Shown here: piece by piece, positions 11,060-20,034 of the stretch
Numbering within the stretch: position 1 is the first letter of the stretch
Layout: each line of letters starts with the position of its first letter
Source of the DNA: Peterkaempfera bronchialis
Lineage (GTDB): Bacteria; Actinomycetota; Actinomycetes; Streptomycetales; Streptomycetaceae
DNA length: 64,000 nucleotides
Direction of reading: 5' to 3'
Assembly (NCBI RefSeq): GCF_003258605.2
Contig: NZ_CP031264.1
Location: forward strand, 558,001-622,000
Position numbers and translations under genes: made by a program
The notes under the pieces: generated by a model
The model's database searches: none
Told to the model about the DNA's origin: nothing
Seen by the model: only the letters and a program-made list of their open reading frames with translations

Positions 11060-12304
11060 ATGACAGCACGAAGAGCCGCAACAGCCGCCGCCGTCTGCGG
11101 CGCGTTCCTGCTGGCCGGATGTTCGTCCGGCTTCGGCAGCGACAGCAGCGCCAAGCAGGAGACGAGCAGCGGCGGGCAGAAGCTCACGGTGATGATCGGC
11201 TCGTCGGGCGACGCCGAGACCAACGCTGTGAAGTCCGCCACGGCTGCCTGGGCCAAGAAGACCGGCAACTCCGTCACGGTGGTGCCCGCCCAGAACCTCG
11301 ACCAGCAGCTCGGCCAGGCGCTGGCCGGCGGCAAGCCGCCGGACGTCTTCTACGTCGGCTCCTCGACCTTCGCCAACTACGCCAAGGGCAACTCGCTCTA
11401 CGCCTACGGCGACCAGCTCTCCTCCAAGGACGACTTCTCGGCCTCGCTGCGCAGCTCCTTCAGCTACGACGGCAAGTTCGTCTGCGCGCCCAAGGACAGC
11501 TCCACGCTGGCCCTGGAGATCAACACCGCGATGTGGAAGAAGGCCGGGCTCACCGAGGCCGACTACCCCACCACCTGGAACGACCTGGAGAAGGTCGCCA
11601 AGAAGCTGACCAGCGGCAAGGTCACCGGCCTGGTGGTCGACACCTCGTACAACCGGCTGGGCGCGTTCTTCAAGGAGGCCGGCGGCTGGATCACCGACGC
11701 CGACCAGACCAAGGTGACCGCCGACAGTCCCGGCAACCTCCAGGCGCTGACCTTCGTCAAGAAGATGCTCTCCGAGGGTGTGATGAAGCTCCCCAAGCAG
11801 GTGGACACCGGCTGGGGCGGCGAGGCGCTGGGCACCGGCAAGGCCGCCATGACCATCGAGGGCAACTGGATCACCGGCGCGATGGCCTCGGACTACCCGT
11901 CCGTGGACTACAAGGTCATCCCGCTGCCGCAGGGCCCGGTTGGCAAGGGCACGCTCTCCTTCAGCACCTGCTGGGGCATCGCCAACAAGAGCGCGCACCA
12001 CGCCGCCGCCGTCTCCCTGGTGGAGTCGCTCACGACCGTGGACCAGCAGCTCGCCTTCGCCGGAGCCTTTGGCGTCATGCCCTCGCGGACCAGCGCGCTG
12101 GCCGGCTATGAGGCCAAGTTCCCGGAGGCCAAGGTGTTCGCCGACGGCAGCGCCTATGCGCAGGGTCCGGTGACCCTGCCCGGCTTCAGCAAGGTGCTGA
12201 CCCAGTTCGACAGCGACCTGGCCGGACTGGCGACCGCCGATCCGAAGAAGATCCTGTCCGACTTCCAGGCCAACGCCCAGCAGGTACTGGACAGCGGCAA
12301 CTGA
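11060..12304 (+). CDS. Sugar ABC transporter substrate-binding lipoprotein
   Basis: A 414-residue family 1 extracellular solute-binding protein. The signal peptide ends in the lipobox LAGC (Cys at about residue 21), so the mature protein is lipid-anchored. The mature part has the usual two-lobe pattern (GGKPPDVFYVGSSTF, PTTWNDLEKVAKKL, GKAAMTIEGNW, SFSTCWGIANKS). The start is one of two adjacent ATGs; the second, 11060, has better spacing from GGAG. It is the first gene of a binding-protein/permease/permease operon with no ATPase, typical of actinomycete sugar importers that share the MsiK ATPase. The 100 bp before it hold imperfect TGACCGCACCAC repeats. Confidence 0.92.
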   Translation: MTARRAATAAAVCGAFLLAGCSSGFGSDSSAKQETSSGGQKLTVMIGSSGDAETNAVKSATAAWAKKTGNSVTVVPAQNLDQQLGQALAGGKPPDVFYVGSSTFANYAKGNSLYAYGDQLSSKDDFSASLRSSFSYDGKFVCAPKDSSTLALEINTAMWKKAGLTEADYPTTWNDLEKVAKKLTSGKVTGLVVDTSYNRLGAFFKEAGGWITDADQTKVTADSPGNLQALTFVKKMLSEGVMKLPKQVDTGWGGEALGTGKAAMTIEGNWITGAMASDYPSVDYKVIPLPQGPVGKGTLSFSTCWGIANKSAHHAAAVSLVESLTTVDQQLAFAGAFGVMPSRTSALAGYEAKFPEAKVFADGSAYAQGPVTLPGFSKVLTQFDSDLAGLATADPKKILSDFQANAQQVLDSGN

Positions 12305-12309
12305 CCGCA

Positions 12310-12348
12310 GCCGCCGGTGCCGCGCCCACCCGGCGCGGCACCGGCGGC
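12310..12348 (+). terminator. Intra-operon hairpin (attenuator or RNA-stabilising)
   Basis: A perfect 17-bp stem, GCCGCCGGTGCCGCGCC / GGCGCGGCACCGGCGGC with a 5-nt loop, starts 6 nt after the binding-protein stop. A second, weaker hairpin (about 12408-12437, CACCCCG.../...CGGGGTG) lies just before the permease ribosome site. Such hairpins often keep binding-protein mRNA above permease mRNA. Confidence 0.7.
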
Positions 12349-12451
12349 AGCCACGCAGCCATCCAGCCACGCAGCACACGCGGTCACCGGCACCGCACCG
12401 CACGGCACACCCCGAGGGAACCGATCCCTTCGGGGTGCAAGAGGAGAAAGC

Positions 12452-13633
12452 ATGAGCCAGCACGGCAACGGCACCGCCACGGCGCCGGCCGGCACCGGCG
12501 CCGTCCAACCCGACGGAGAGCGCCGGCGTGACGGCGGCCGCCGCCGCGAGGGAGCGGGCCGCCGCGACCGAGGGCCCGGAATCAGAGGGCGCCAGGGCGT
12601 GTGGGGCTGGCTCTTTGTGAGCCCGATGGTGGTCGTCCTGGGGCTGTTCCTGCTGGTGCCGATCCTGATGGCGCTCTGGGTGAGCCTGCTGCACTGGAAC
12701 GGCCAGTCCAACCCGTTCAGCGGCGCGGCGGACTTCGTCGGTGTGCGCAACTACACCGACATGCTCACCACCGACGGCCTGGACCGCCGGCTCTTCATGA
12801 CCTCGGTGCGCAACAACCTCTACTACGTGCTGCTGGCCGTGCCGCTCCAGACCGTGCTCTCGCTCGGGCTGGCGGTCGCCGTCAACAGCCGCCTGGTCAA
12901 GGGCAAGGGCCTCTTCCGGACGGTCTTCTACTTCCCCTCGGTGACCAGCTCGATCGCCATCTCCACCGTCTTCCTCTTCCTCTTCCAGGGCAGCGGTGCG
13001 GTCAACGCGCTGCTGAAGTGGTTCGGGATCACCGGGCCGAAGTGGTTCACCGACGCGCATGGGCTGGTCTGGTCGGTACTCGGCTGGTTCGGCATCGTCG
13101 ACCCCGACAAGCCCGTCGCGGCGCTGGCCGCGCACGGCTTCCTCGGGCTCTCCTGGTGGGACTGGCTCTCCGGCCCGTCCATCGCCATGTGCACCATCAT
13201 CGCGCTGGCGGTGTGGACCACCTCGGGCACCTACATGCTGATCTTCCTCGCCGCGCTCCAGGACGTGCCGGTCGAGCTGGAGGAGGCGGCCCGGATCGAC
13301 GGCGCCGGCCGCTGGCAGTCCTTCCGCCATGTCACCCTGCCCGCGCTGCGCCCGGTGCTCTTCCTGGTGATCACGCTCGGGCTGATCGGCACCTGGCAGG
13401 TCTTCGACTCCGTCTATGTGATGAGCCAGGGCGCCCCGGCCAACACCACCCTCACCCCCGCCTACCTCTCGTACACCGCAGGGTTCCAGGACAGCGACTA
13501 CGGCCGCGCCGCCGCCATCGCCTTCATCCTGCTGGCGATCATCGTGATGATGACCATCGTCCAGCGCGTACTGCTGCGGGACCGCGACGAGCACCCGTCG
13601 CGCTTCCGGCTCCGGCGCAGGAGGACCTCATGA
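12452..13633 (+). CDS. Sugar ABC transporter permease (MalF-like)
   Basis: A 393-residue inner-membrane permease of the binding-protein-dependent sugar family. After a basic, disordered N terminus (about 45 residues rich in Arg and Gly) come about six membrane segments beginning VWGWLFVSPMVVVLGLFLLV. The EAA loop that docks the ATPase is EEAARIDGAGRWQSFRHVTL. A stretch around residues 190-240 is longer than in many relatives. ATG 12452 has GAGGAG upstream; the frame is open further upstream but without a better start. It overlaps the next permease by 4 nt. Confidence 0.9.
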   Translation: MSQHGNGTATAPAGTGAVQPDGERRRDGGRRREGAGRRDRGPGIRGRQGVWGWLFVSPMVVVLGLFLLVPILMALWVSLLHWNGQSNPFSGAADFVGVRNYTDMLTTDGLDRRLFMTSVRNNLYYVLLAVPLQTVLSLGLAVAVNSRLVKGKGLFRTVFYFPSVTSSIAISTVFLFLFQGSGAVNALLKWFGITGPKWFTDAHGLVWSVLGWFGIVDPDKPVAALAAHGFLGLSWWDWLSGPSIAMCTIIALAVWTTSGTYMLIFLAALQDVPVELEEAARIDGAGRWQSFRHVTLPALRPVLFLVITLGLIGTWQVFDSVYVMSQGAPANTTLTPAYLSYTAGFQDSDYGRAAAIAFILLAIIVMMTIVQRVLLRDRDEHPSRFRLRRRRTS

Positions 13634-14514
13634 GCACCCCCAAGAACCCGATCCGCGCCCACCGCGGCGGGAACCGGACGGTACGGATCATCGCCTACCC
13701 GGTGCTGATCCTGCTCGGCCTGGTCTATGTGCTGCCGTTCGTCGTCCAGATCGTCACCTCGCTCAAGACCGACCCGGACGCCGCCGCACATCCGCTCTCG
13801 CTGATCCCCAACCCGTTCTCGCTCGCCTCCTACCAGCGGCTCTTCGGCTCGGGCGTGGCCGGTGACGCGGTGCCGTTCCCGCACTGGCTGGCCAACTCCG
13901 TGCTGGTCACGCTCTTTGTCACCGCCGGGCGGGTGTTCTTCGACTCGCTGGCCGGGTACGCCCTGGCCCGGCTGGACTTCCGGGGCCGCAAGCTGCTCTT
14001 CAACGGGCTGCTGACGGTGATGGCCGTACCGGGCGTGGTGCTGCTGATCCCCAAGTTCCTGGTGCTCAACCAGCTCGGGATCTTCGACACCTACGCGGGC
14101 ATGATCATTCCGCTGATGGTCGACGCCGCCGGGGTGTTCATCATGCGCCAGTTCTTCGTCTCGCTGCCGAAGGAGGTGGAGGAGGCGGCCCGGATCGACG
14201 GCGCGGGCGTCTTCCGCACCTTCTGGTCGGTGGTGCTCCCGATGGCCCGCCCGGCACTGATCACCCTGACCATCCTGTCGTTCCAGGGCTCCTGGAACGA
14301 GTTCACCCACTTCCTGGTGGCCACCCAGTCCCCGCAGTACGAGACCCTGACCACCGGCCTGGCGCACTTTGTCTCGGGCAGCCTGAGCGCGGGCACCCAG
14401 TACCCGCTCAAGCTCACGGCGGCGCTGCTGGCGACCATCCCGGTGGCCATCCTCTTCTTCGTCTTCCAGCGGCACTTCGTCCGCAGCGCCAACTCCGGAG
14501 CCGTCAAGCAGTGA
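13630..14514 (+). CDS. Sugar ABC transporter permease (MalG-like)
   Basis: A 294-residue partner permease with six predicted membrane segments (IIAYPVLILLGLVYVLPFVV first) and the EAA loop EEAARIDGAGVFRTFWSVVL. Its ATG overlaps the stop of the first permease (ATGA), so translation is coupled. A perfect terminator hairpin follows 50 nt downstream. The substrate is unknown; the linked debranching enzyme and acetyl esterase point to plant or starch-derived oligosaccharides. Confidence 0.92.
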   Translation: MSTPKNPIRAHRGGNRTVRIIAYPVLILLGLVYVLPFVVQIVTSLKTDPDAAAHPLSLIPNPFSLASYQRLFGSGVAGDAVPFPHWLANSVLVTLFVTAGRVFFDSLAGYALARLDFRGRKLLFNGLLTVMAVPGVVLLIPKFLVLNQLGIFDTYAGMIIPLMVDAAGVFIMRQFFVSLPKEVEEAARIDGAGVFRTFWSVVLPMARPALITLTILSFQGSWNEFTHFLVATQSPQYETLTTGLAHFVSGSLSAGTQYPLKLTAALLATIPVAILFFVFQRHFVRSANSGAVKQ

Positions 14515-14563
14515 CCGGGGCGGGCCCGCCCCGGCCCGCCACCCGGCCCGCTCCCCCGAAACC

Positions 14564-14598
14564 CGAGGACCCCTCCACCTGACAGGGAGGGGTCCTCG
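14564..14598 (+). terminator. Terminator of the sugar importer operon
   Basis: A perfect 13-bp stem CGAGGACCCCTCC / GGAGGGGTCCTCG with a 9-nt loop, 50 nt after the last permease. Confidence 0.8.
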
Positions 14599-14717
14599 GT
14601 CATGCGGCGGGGTCGCGCCGGAGCCTGTCGTGGAAGTCGACGGCGAAGGCCCCGCTCTGCGTGAGAGGAGGCGGGCGGCGCGGACCGGGAACTCGGCCGG
14701 ACCGGGAACTCGGCCGG

Positions 14718-14990
14718 AGTGGGCGGGAGTCGAGGGGTCGTGCCGCAGCCGGGCGACCAGGGAGGCGGTGCGCTCGTCGAATGACGCCGCGTCGAAGACC
14801 CTGGCCATGCCCTTGCGGCAGGCGGCCTCCGCCGCCTCGCTGCGCGACCGGCCGAGCGGGGTGAGTTCGCAGTACACCCCACGGCGGTCGTGGTCGCAGC
14901 TGTGAAGGCCATGGTGCCCAGGCCGGTGATGAGGATGCCGATCGTGGAGGTCAGCCGCGCGGTGGCCTTGGCGCTCGACTTGCTCCGGAA
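14718..14990 (-). pseudogene. Remnant of a MarR-family regulator
   Basis: On the minus strand from 14895 one frame reads DHDRRGVYCELTPLGRSRSE and continues to about 14718, which matches the wing and following helix of MarR regulators (D-x-R-x2-x-LT-x2-G). Just upstream, in another frame, SSAKATARLTSTI resembles the recognition helix. The two halves are out of frame and the N-terminal dimerisation region is missing, so the gene looks frameshifted and truncated. It would have faced the Liv operon, and the palindrome at 15029 looks like its former operator. Confidence 0.5.
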
Positions 14991-15028
14991 GCCGTGCGCG
15001 ACCATGCATGCGCACGCACTTTCCACAA

Positions 15029-15044
15029 ATGCTTGCGCAAGCAT
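15029..15044. promoter_or_regulatory. Perfect 16-bp palindrome, MarR-type operator candidate
   Basis: ATGCTTGCGCAAGCAT is a perfect palindrome with the TTGCGCAA core common in MarR-family operators. It lies between the MarR remnant and the Liv-type operon, 70 bp before the binding-protein start, where it could still control that promoter through another regulator. Confidence 0.55.
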
Positions 15045-15113
15045 GGCCGGGAGGGCTCTAATGACCACCACGCGCTCCCCCACACCCCCTCCCCGCCTTC
15101 CGGAAGGGCCACC

Positions 15114-16370
15114 ATGCAGAGAACCGTGCGCACCGCCGCCGCCACAGCCTTCGCCGTCGCGCTGCTGGCCACCGCCTGCTCGACCAAGGGCAGCACCCCC
15201 TCGGCCGCCGCCTCCGACGGTGGGGTCGCCATGGGTCCCGGCGTGACCGCCCACGCCATCAAGCTCGGCGTGCTCACCGACCTGTCCGGTCCGATCGGCC
15301 CGCAGGGCAAGGCCGGACTGGCCGGCATCAAGCTCTTCTGGGAGCAGCAGAACGCCAGGGGCGGGGTCTGCGACCGCACCGTGGAGATCGTCGCCAGGGA
15401 CAACCAGTACAACGTGCAGAAGTCCGTGGTGCACTACGCGGCGCTGCGCAACGAGGTCCTGGGCCTCCAGAACTTCGCGGGCGCCGCAGATGTCCTGGCC
15501 GTCCAGCAGCAGATCAAGTCCGACCGGATGGTCGTGCTGCCCGGCTCGTACGACAGCGCCATCCTGGCCATCCCCACCGCCCCGCTGCCGGGCTCGCCGT
15601 ACGACATCGAGGCGATCAACGGCGTCAGCTACCTGGTCGGGGCGAAGAAGATCGCCGAGGGCGACACCATCGGCGTCATCCACTACCCGAGCGGTATCGG
15701 CACCAATGTGCTGGCCGGGGTGAAGGCCGCCGCCGAGCACTTCAAGCTCAGGCTGGTGGAGCAGGAGATCGACCCCACCAGCAGCGATGTCACCGCCCAG
15801 GTGGCGGCGATGAAGGCGGCCGGTGCCAAGGTCATCGTGATGGGCACCTCCGGTACCCAGACCGTGGCGGTGGCCTCGCTGGCCTACTCCAGCGGCTACC
15901 GGGTGACCGTGCAGGCACCGAATCTGATCTCGGCCGCCTCGGTCACCGGCCCGGCCAGGGACGCCCTGGTCAAGACGGTGGTGCTGACCGGCAACACCTC
16001 GCCGTTCTCCGCCGACAAGCCGGTGATCAAGGAGATGCTGGCCGCGTTCAAGGCCGAGTACCCGGACACCGACATCACCGCCCCGGCCGGCGCCGGCTAT
16101 GTCTTCGCCAAGATCTACCTCCAGATCCTGGAGCGCGCCTGCGCCAACAAGGACCTCACCCGGGACGGCCTGGCCACGGCCCTGGCCCAGCTGACCTCGA
16201 TCGACTCGGGCGGCATGCAGGTCGCGCTGGACTTCTCCAAGCCGGGTGAGCCCGCCTCGCGCGAGAGCTTCATCATGAAGCCGGACCCGGCCTCCGTGGA
16301 CGGCGTGTCCGTCGTACAGGAGCCGAAGGCCAGCGAACTCGCCCTCAGCTACGTCCCGACCGGCCGTTGA
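15114..16370 (+). CDS. Branched-chain amino acid-type ABC substrate-binding lipoprotein
   Basis: A 418-residue Leu/Ile/Val-binding-type receptor. The signal peptide ends at the lipobox LATAC, followed by a Ser/Ala linker and the type I binding fold (IKLGVLTDLSGPIGPQGKAG, NARGGVCDRTVEIV, VLTGNTSPFSADKP). GGAAGG sits 7 nt before ATG 15114. It starts a LivF-LivG-LivH-LivM order operon (ATPases before permeases). The ligand may be an amino acid, amide, urea or carboxylic acid; the SnoaL-like and MaoC-like genes at the end hint at a carboxylic acid. Confidence 0.9.
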   Translation: MQRTVRTAAATAFAVALLATACSTKGSTPSAAASDGGVAMGPGVTAHAIKLGVLTDLSGPIGPQGKAGLAGIKLFWEQQNARGGVCDRTVEIVARDNQYNVQKSVVHYAALRNEVLGLQNFAGAADVLAVQQQIKSDRMVVLPGSYDSAILAIPTAPLPGSPYDIEAINGVSYLVGAKKIAEGDTIGVIHYPSGIGTNVLAGVKAAAEHFKLRLVEQEIDPTSSDVTAQVAAMKAAGAKVIVMGTSGTQTVAVASLAYSSGYRVTVQAPNLISAASVTGPARDALVKTVVLTGNTSPFSADKPVIKEMLAAFKAEYPDTDITAPAGAGYVFAKIYLQILERACANKDLTRDGLATALAQLTSIDSGGMQVALDFSKPGEPASRESFIMKPDPASVDGVSVVQEPKASELALSYVPTGR

Positions 16371-16405
16371 ACGTCGTGACCGCATCGCGTGCCGGAGCGT
16401 GAACC

Positions 16406-17209
16406 GTGCTCAACGTCGAATCGCTGGTCGTGCGCTATGGAACGGCACACGCCCTCAGCGGTATCTCCCTCACCGTCGAACCCGGCCGGGTCACGGCCCT
16501 GCTCGGCAACAACGGCGCCGGCAAGACCACCCTGCTGAGGACGCTGTCCGGCACCATCGCGCTGCACGGCGGTCTGGCGGTCGGCGGCAGTGCGCAGTTG
16601 GAGGTGCGCGACCTGCTGCGGACCCCCGCCGACCGGATCGTCCGCGCGGGCCTGGCGCAGGTCCCCGAGGGGCGGCGGGTCTTCGCGCAGCTGAGCGTGG
16701 AGGACAATCTGCGGGCCGGCGGCCTCTCGGTGAAGTCCCGGCGGGACGCCGAGCAGGTGCTGGGCCGGGTGCTGGAGATGTTCCCGATCCTGCGCGAGCG
16801 GTCGCGGCAGAGTGCGGGCCTGCTCTCCGGCGGCGAGCAGCAGATGCTGGCCATCGGACGCGCCCTGATGAGCTCGCCGCGAGTCCTGCTGCTCGACGAA
16901 CCGTCACTCGGGATCGCACCGCTGGTGGCCCGGGAGATCGCCACGGCGGTGCGGCAGATCGCCGACACCGGCGTGGCGGTGCTCCTTGTGGAGCAGAACA
17001 CCCGCCTCGCCCTGGGTATCGCCGACCAGGTGTACGCGGTCGACGGCGGGGCGGTGGCCGCGCAGGGGCCCGCCTCGGAGTTCGCCGACTCCGAGCTGCT
17101 GCGGCGGCTCAGCCTCGGCGGCGGCTCCGGCGGGGCGCCCGCCTCTCCCCGACCCGCCTCCCCCCGACCCGTCTCCCCCCGACCCGCCTCCCCCCGGAAG
17201 GAGCAGTGA
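16406..17209 (+). CDS. livF: LivF-like ABC transporter ATPase
   Basis: A 267-residue ATPase with Walker A LLGNNGAGKTT, the LivF-typical VPEGRRVFAQLSVEDNL, signature LLSGGEQQMLAIGRAL and Walker B VLLLDEPSLGIAP. It energises the Liv-type importer with LivG. Odd feature: the C terminus is extended by a 15-bp tandem repeat encoding SPRPA/SPRPV units, ending in RKEQ. GTG start. Seven nt separate it from livG. Confidence 0.92.
   Translation: MLNVESLVVRYGTAHALSGISLTVEPGRVTALLGNNGAGKTTLLRTLSGTIALHGGLAVGGSAQLEVRDLLRTPADRIVRAGLAQVPEGRRVFAQLSVEDNLRAGGLSVKSRRDAEQVLGRVLEMFPILRERSRQSAGLLSGGEQQMLAIGRALMSSPRVLLLDEPSLGIAPLVAREIATAVRQIADTGVAVLLVEQNTRLALGIADQVYAVDGGAVAAQGPASEFADSELLRRLSLGGGSGGAPASPRPASPRPVSPRPASPRKEQ
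17141..17200 (+). repeat. 15-bp tandem repeat at the 3' end of livF (four units)
   Basis: Four copies of a 15-bp unit like GCCTCCCCCCGACCC encode a Ser-Pro-Arg-Pro-Ala tail. The repeat is in frame and probably arose by slippage. Confidence 0.85.
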
Positions 17210-17215
17210 CCTCCC

Positions 17216-18073
17216 ATGAGTGACCTTCCCCGAGCGCGGACCGGTGCCGACCAGGCCGCCCCGGAGCTGGTGGTGGAGGGGGTGACCGTCCGCTTCGGCG
17301 GCGTGACGGCGGTCGCCGACGCCGGCTTCACGGTGCGTCCGGGCACGGTGCATGCGCTGATCGGCCCCAATGGGGCGGGCAAGTCGAGCTGCTTCAACGC
17401 GATCACCGGGGTGTACCGGGCGGCTGCCGGCACCGTGCACCACCGCCGCGAGCGCATCGACACGCTGCGGCCGGCCGCGATTGCCGCCCGTGGGGTGGCC
17501 CGTACCTTCCAGAACCTGGTGCTGCCCGGGGAGTTGAGCGTGTACGACTGCCTGCGGGTCGCCCGCCACCACCGGACCAGGGCCGGGGTGCTCGCCACCG
17601 GTCTTGGGCTGCCGTCGGCCCGGCGGGAACGGCGCCGCGACGCGGAGTTCGTGCGCGAGGCGGCCGATGCCGTCGGCCTCGCGGACCTGCTGGGCCATCC
17701 GGTGGGCAGCCTGCCGTACGGCATCCGCAAGAAGGTCGAGTTCGCACGCGCCCTCTGCGCCGAGCCCACGCTGCTGCTGCTGGACGAGCCGGTGGCCGGT
17801 ATCAACGACGCCGAGTCCGACGAGATGGCCGAGGCCGTGCTCCGGGTGCGGGCCGAGCGCGGGCTGACCGTGCTGCTGGTCGAGCACAGCATGCCGTTTG
17901 TCATGGGCGTCAGTGACCATGTGACGGTCCTTCAGTCCGGGCGGGTCATCGCCGACGGGACACCGCAGCAGGTCCGGAACGACCCGGTGGTGATCGCCGC
18001 CTATCTCGGCGACACCCCGACCACGCCGGAACCGGCCCTCTCCTCCGGAGAACTCCGTGATCAGACTTCTTGA
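17216..18073 (+). CDS. livG: LivG-like ABC transporter ATPase
   Basis: A 285-residue ATPase. Walker A is IGPNGAGKSSCFNAITG; the LivG-specific ARTFQNLVLPGELSVYDCL follows; the signature helix is the LivG-type SLPYGIRKKVEFARAL rather than LSGGQ; Walker B is LLLLDEPVAGIND. The C-terminal RVIADGTPQQVRNDPVVIAAYLG is typical of LivG. It overlaps livH by 17 nt, showing tight coupling. Confidence 0.93.
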   Translation: MSDLPRARTGADQAAPELVVEGVTVRFGGVTAVADAGFTVRPGTVHALIGPNGAGKSSCFNAITGVYRAAAGTVHHRRERIDTLRPAAIAARGVARTFQNLVLPGELSVYDCLRVARHHRTRAGVLATGLGLPSARRERRRDAEFVREAADAVGLADLLGHPVGSLPYGIRKKVEFARALCAEPTLLLLDEPVAGINDAESDEMAEAVLRVRAERGLTVLLVEHSMPFVMGVSDHVTVLQSGRVIADGTPQQVRNDPVVIAAYLGDTPTTPEPALSSGELRDQTS

Positions 18074-18947
18074 GGCTCTTGTCAACGGCGTCTCACTCGG
18101 GGCGCTCTACTCGCTGATCGCGCTGGGTTTCGTGATCATCTACCGCGCGACCGGGGTGCTCAACTTCGCCCATGGCGCATTCCTGCTGGCGGGCACCTAT
18201 GTGACCGCCGAGGTGGCGGCCGACCACGGCTTCCCGCTCGGTCTGCTCGCCGGGCTGGCCGCCGGGGCGGCCCTGGGGGCGGTCACCCAGATCGTCTTTA
18301 TGCGGTTCTCGCGGGACCGCAGCCATATCGGCCTCAGCGTGCTGACCCTGGGGATCAACATCCTCGCGGTCACCGAGGTCACCCGCCGGATCGGCGACCG
18401 CACCATCCCCATGAGCCAGCCCTGGGGGTCGTCCGAGCTGCAGCTGGGCCCGGTGACGGTACCCCTGGTGCGCATGGTGGCCCTGGCCGGCGCCGCCGTG
18501 ATCATCTCCGGGTTCCTGGCCGTGTTCCGCCGCACCCGCTGGGGTCTGGCGCTGCGGGTGAGCGCCGCCGACCGGGAGACCGCCGCCCTCATGGGGGTGC
18601 GGCTGTCGCGGGTGTCCGGCACCAGCTGGGCGATCGGCGGCCTGATGGCGGCCGTGGCCGGTCTCTTCCTGGCCTCCTTCCCCAGCCCGGGTGTGGACGC
18701 GGGCCTCTCCAACAGCGCGATGCGCGCCTTCCCGGCGGCGGTCATCGGCGGCCTGGACTCGGTCGGCGGCGCGCTGCTGGGCGGTCTGGCGCTGGGCGTC
18801 GCCGAATCGCTCACCGCGACCTATGAGTCCGGGCTCGGCGCCTTCGGCAAGGGTCTCTCGGGTGTGGTCGCGTACCTCGTCCTCTTCGCCGTCCTGCTGG
18901 TGCGCCCGGACGGCTTCTTCGGCAGGAAGGCGGTGGCCCGTGTCTAG
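18057..18947 (+). CDS. livH: LivH-like branched-chain amino acid-type permease
   Basis: A 296-residue membrane protein with about eight hydrophobic segments. The N terminus LVNGVSLGALYSLIALGFVI and the NFAHGAF motif are hallmarks of LivH. The conserved AADRETAALMGV loop is where the ATPase docks. The GTG start lies within livG. Confidence 0.93.
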   Translation: MIRLLEALVNGVSLGALYSLIALGFVIIYRATGVLNFAHGAFLLAGTYVTAEVAADHGFPLGLLAGLAAGAALGAVTQIVFMRFSRDRSHIGLSVLTLGINILAVTEVTRRIGDRTIPMSQPWGSSELQLGPVTVPLVRMVALAGAAVIISGFLAVFRRTRWGLALRVSAADRETAALMGVRLSRVSGTSWAIGGLMAAVAGLFLASFPSPGVDAGLSNSAMRAFPAAVIGGLDSVGGALLGGLALGVAESLTATYESGLGAFGKGLSGVVAYLVLFAVLLVRPDGFFGRKAVARV

Positions 18948-20034
18948 ATCCGGATGGCCCGTGGCCGGGTCCGGATGGACCGTCACCAGGGCCCGGGCGG
19001 TCACCGGGGCGATGCTGCTGGTGCTGGTCGCGGCGCCGTTCTACCTCGGCGAGTTCTGGATGCAGCTCGGCGTCTTCGCCCTGGCCGCCGTGGTGGGGGC
19101 GATCGGTCTGAGCATCCAGGTCGGGGTGGCCGGGCAGCTGTCGCTGGCCCATGCGCTCTTCCTGGGCAGCGGCGCCTATCTGTACGCCTTCCTGGGCAGC
19201 GGCGGCGAAGGCCAGGTGGCCGGGCTGGGCTGGCCCACCGCCCTGGCCGCGATCGGCGCGGTCGGGCTGACCGCACTCCTCGGGGCGGCGCTCAGCCCGA
19301 TCGCCGGGCGGCTGCGCGGCCTCTATCTGGGAGTCGCCTCCATCGGCCTGGTCTTCCTCGCCCAGCATGTGCTCATCAGGGTCACCCCGCTCTCCGGGGG
19401 CTCCGCCGGCCGGGCCGTACCGCCGCTCTCCGTCGGCGGGTTCGAACTCTCCGACAGCTCCCCGCTGACGGTGCTGGGGGTGCCGCTCGGCGGCCTTGAG
19501 AAGCTGTGGTTCCTCGGGCTGGCCGTCGCGGTCGTCGGCTATGCGGCGGCCCGCCGCATCGTGGGCGGGCGCCCCGGCCTGGCCCTGCACATGGTGCGGG
19601 AGAGCGAGATCGGCGCCGCCGCGATGGGGGTGCGGGTCGGCCGCGCCAAGGCCACCGCCTTTGTGCTGGCGGCCGTGTACGGCGGTACCGCCGGGGTGCT
19701 GATCGCCCTGGGGTCACGCTGGATCGTCCCCGACTCCTTCGGCTACTCGGCGTCCGTCGAGTATCTGGTGATGATCATCATCGGCGGCCTCAGCAGCGTC
19801 CGAGGGGCGGTCGCCGGAGCGGCGTTTGTCTCCGTGCTGCCGCTGCTGCTGTCCCGGTACGTCGACAGCGTGCCGTTCCTCGGCGCCGGGGGTGGGATCG
19901 ACGGCCCCATGCTCGCCGCGTTCCTGTACGCGGCGCTGCTGGTGGTCGTGATCATGTTCGCCCCCGGCGGCCTCAACTCCCTGCTGACGGCGCTCACCGG
20001 CCGCAGCGACACCAGGACGGAGCAACTTCCGTGA
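18940..20034 (+). CDS. livM: LivM-like branched-chain amino acid-type permease
   Basis: A 364-residue permease with about ten membrane segments. SIQVGVAGQLSLAHALFLG, HMVRESEIGAAAMGVRVGRAK (docking loop) and VMIIIGGLSSVRGAVAGAAF are LivM signatures. GTG 18940 overlaps livH by 8 nt; the frame is open far upstream inside livH but no earlier start is supported. The stop overlaps the next gene (GTGA). Confidence 0.92.
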   Translation: MSRSGWPVAGSGWTVTRARAVTGAMLLVLVAAPFYLGEFWMQLGVFALAAVVGAIGLSIQVGVAGQLSLAHALFLGSGAYLYAFLGSGGEGQVAGLGWPTALAAIGAVGLTALLGAALSPIAGRLRGLYLGVASIGLVFLAQHVLIRVTPLSGGSAGRAVPPLSVGGFELSDSSPLTVLGVPLGGLEKLWFLGLAVAVVGYAAARRIVGGRPGLALHMVRESEIGAAAMGVRVGRAKATAFVLAAVYGGTAGVLIALGSRWIVPDSFGYSASVEYLVMIIIGGLSSVRGAVAGAAFVSVLPLLLSRYVDSVPFLGAGGGIDGPMLAAFLYAALLVVVIMFAPGGLNSLLTALTGRSDTRTEQLP

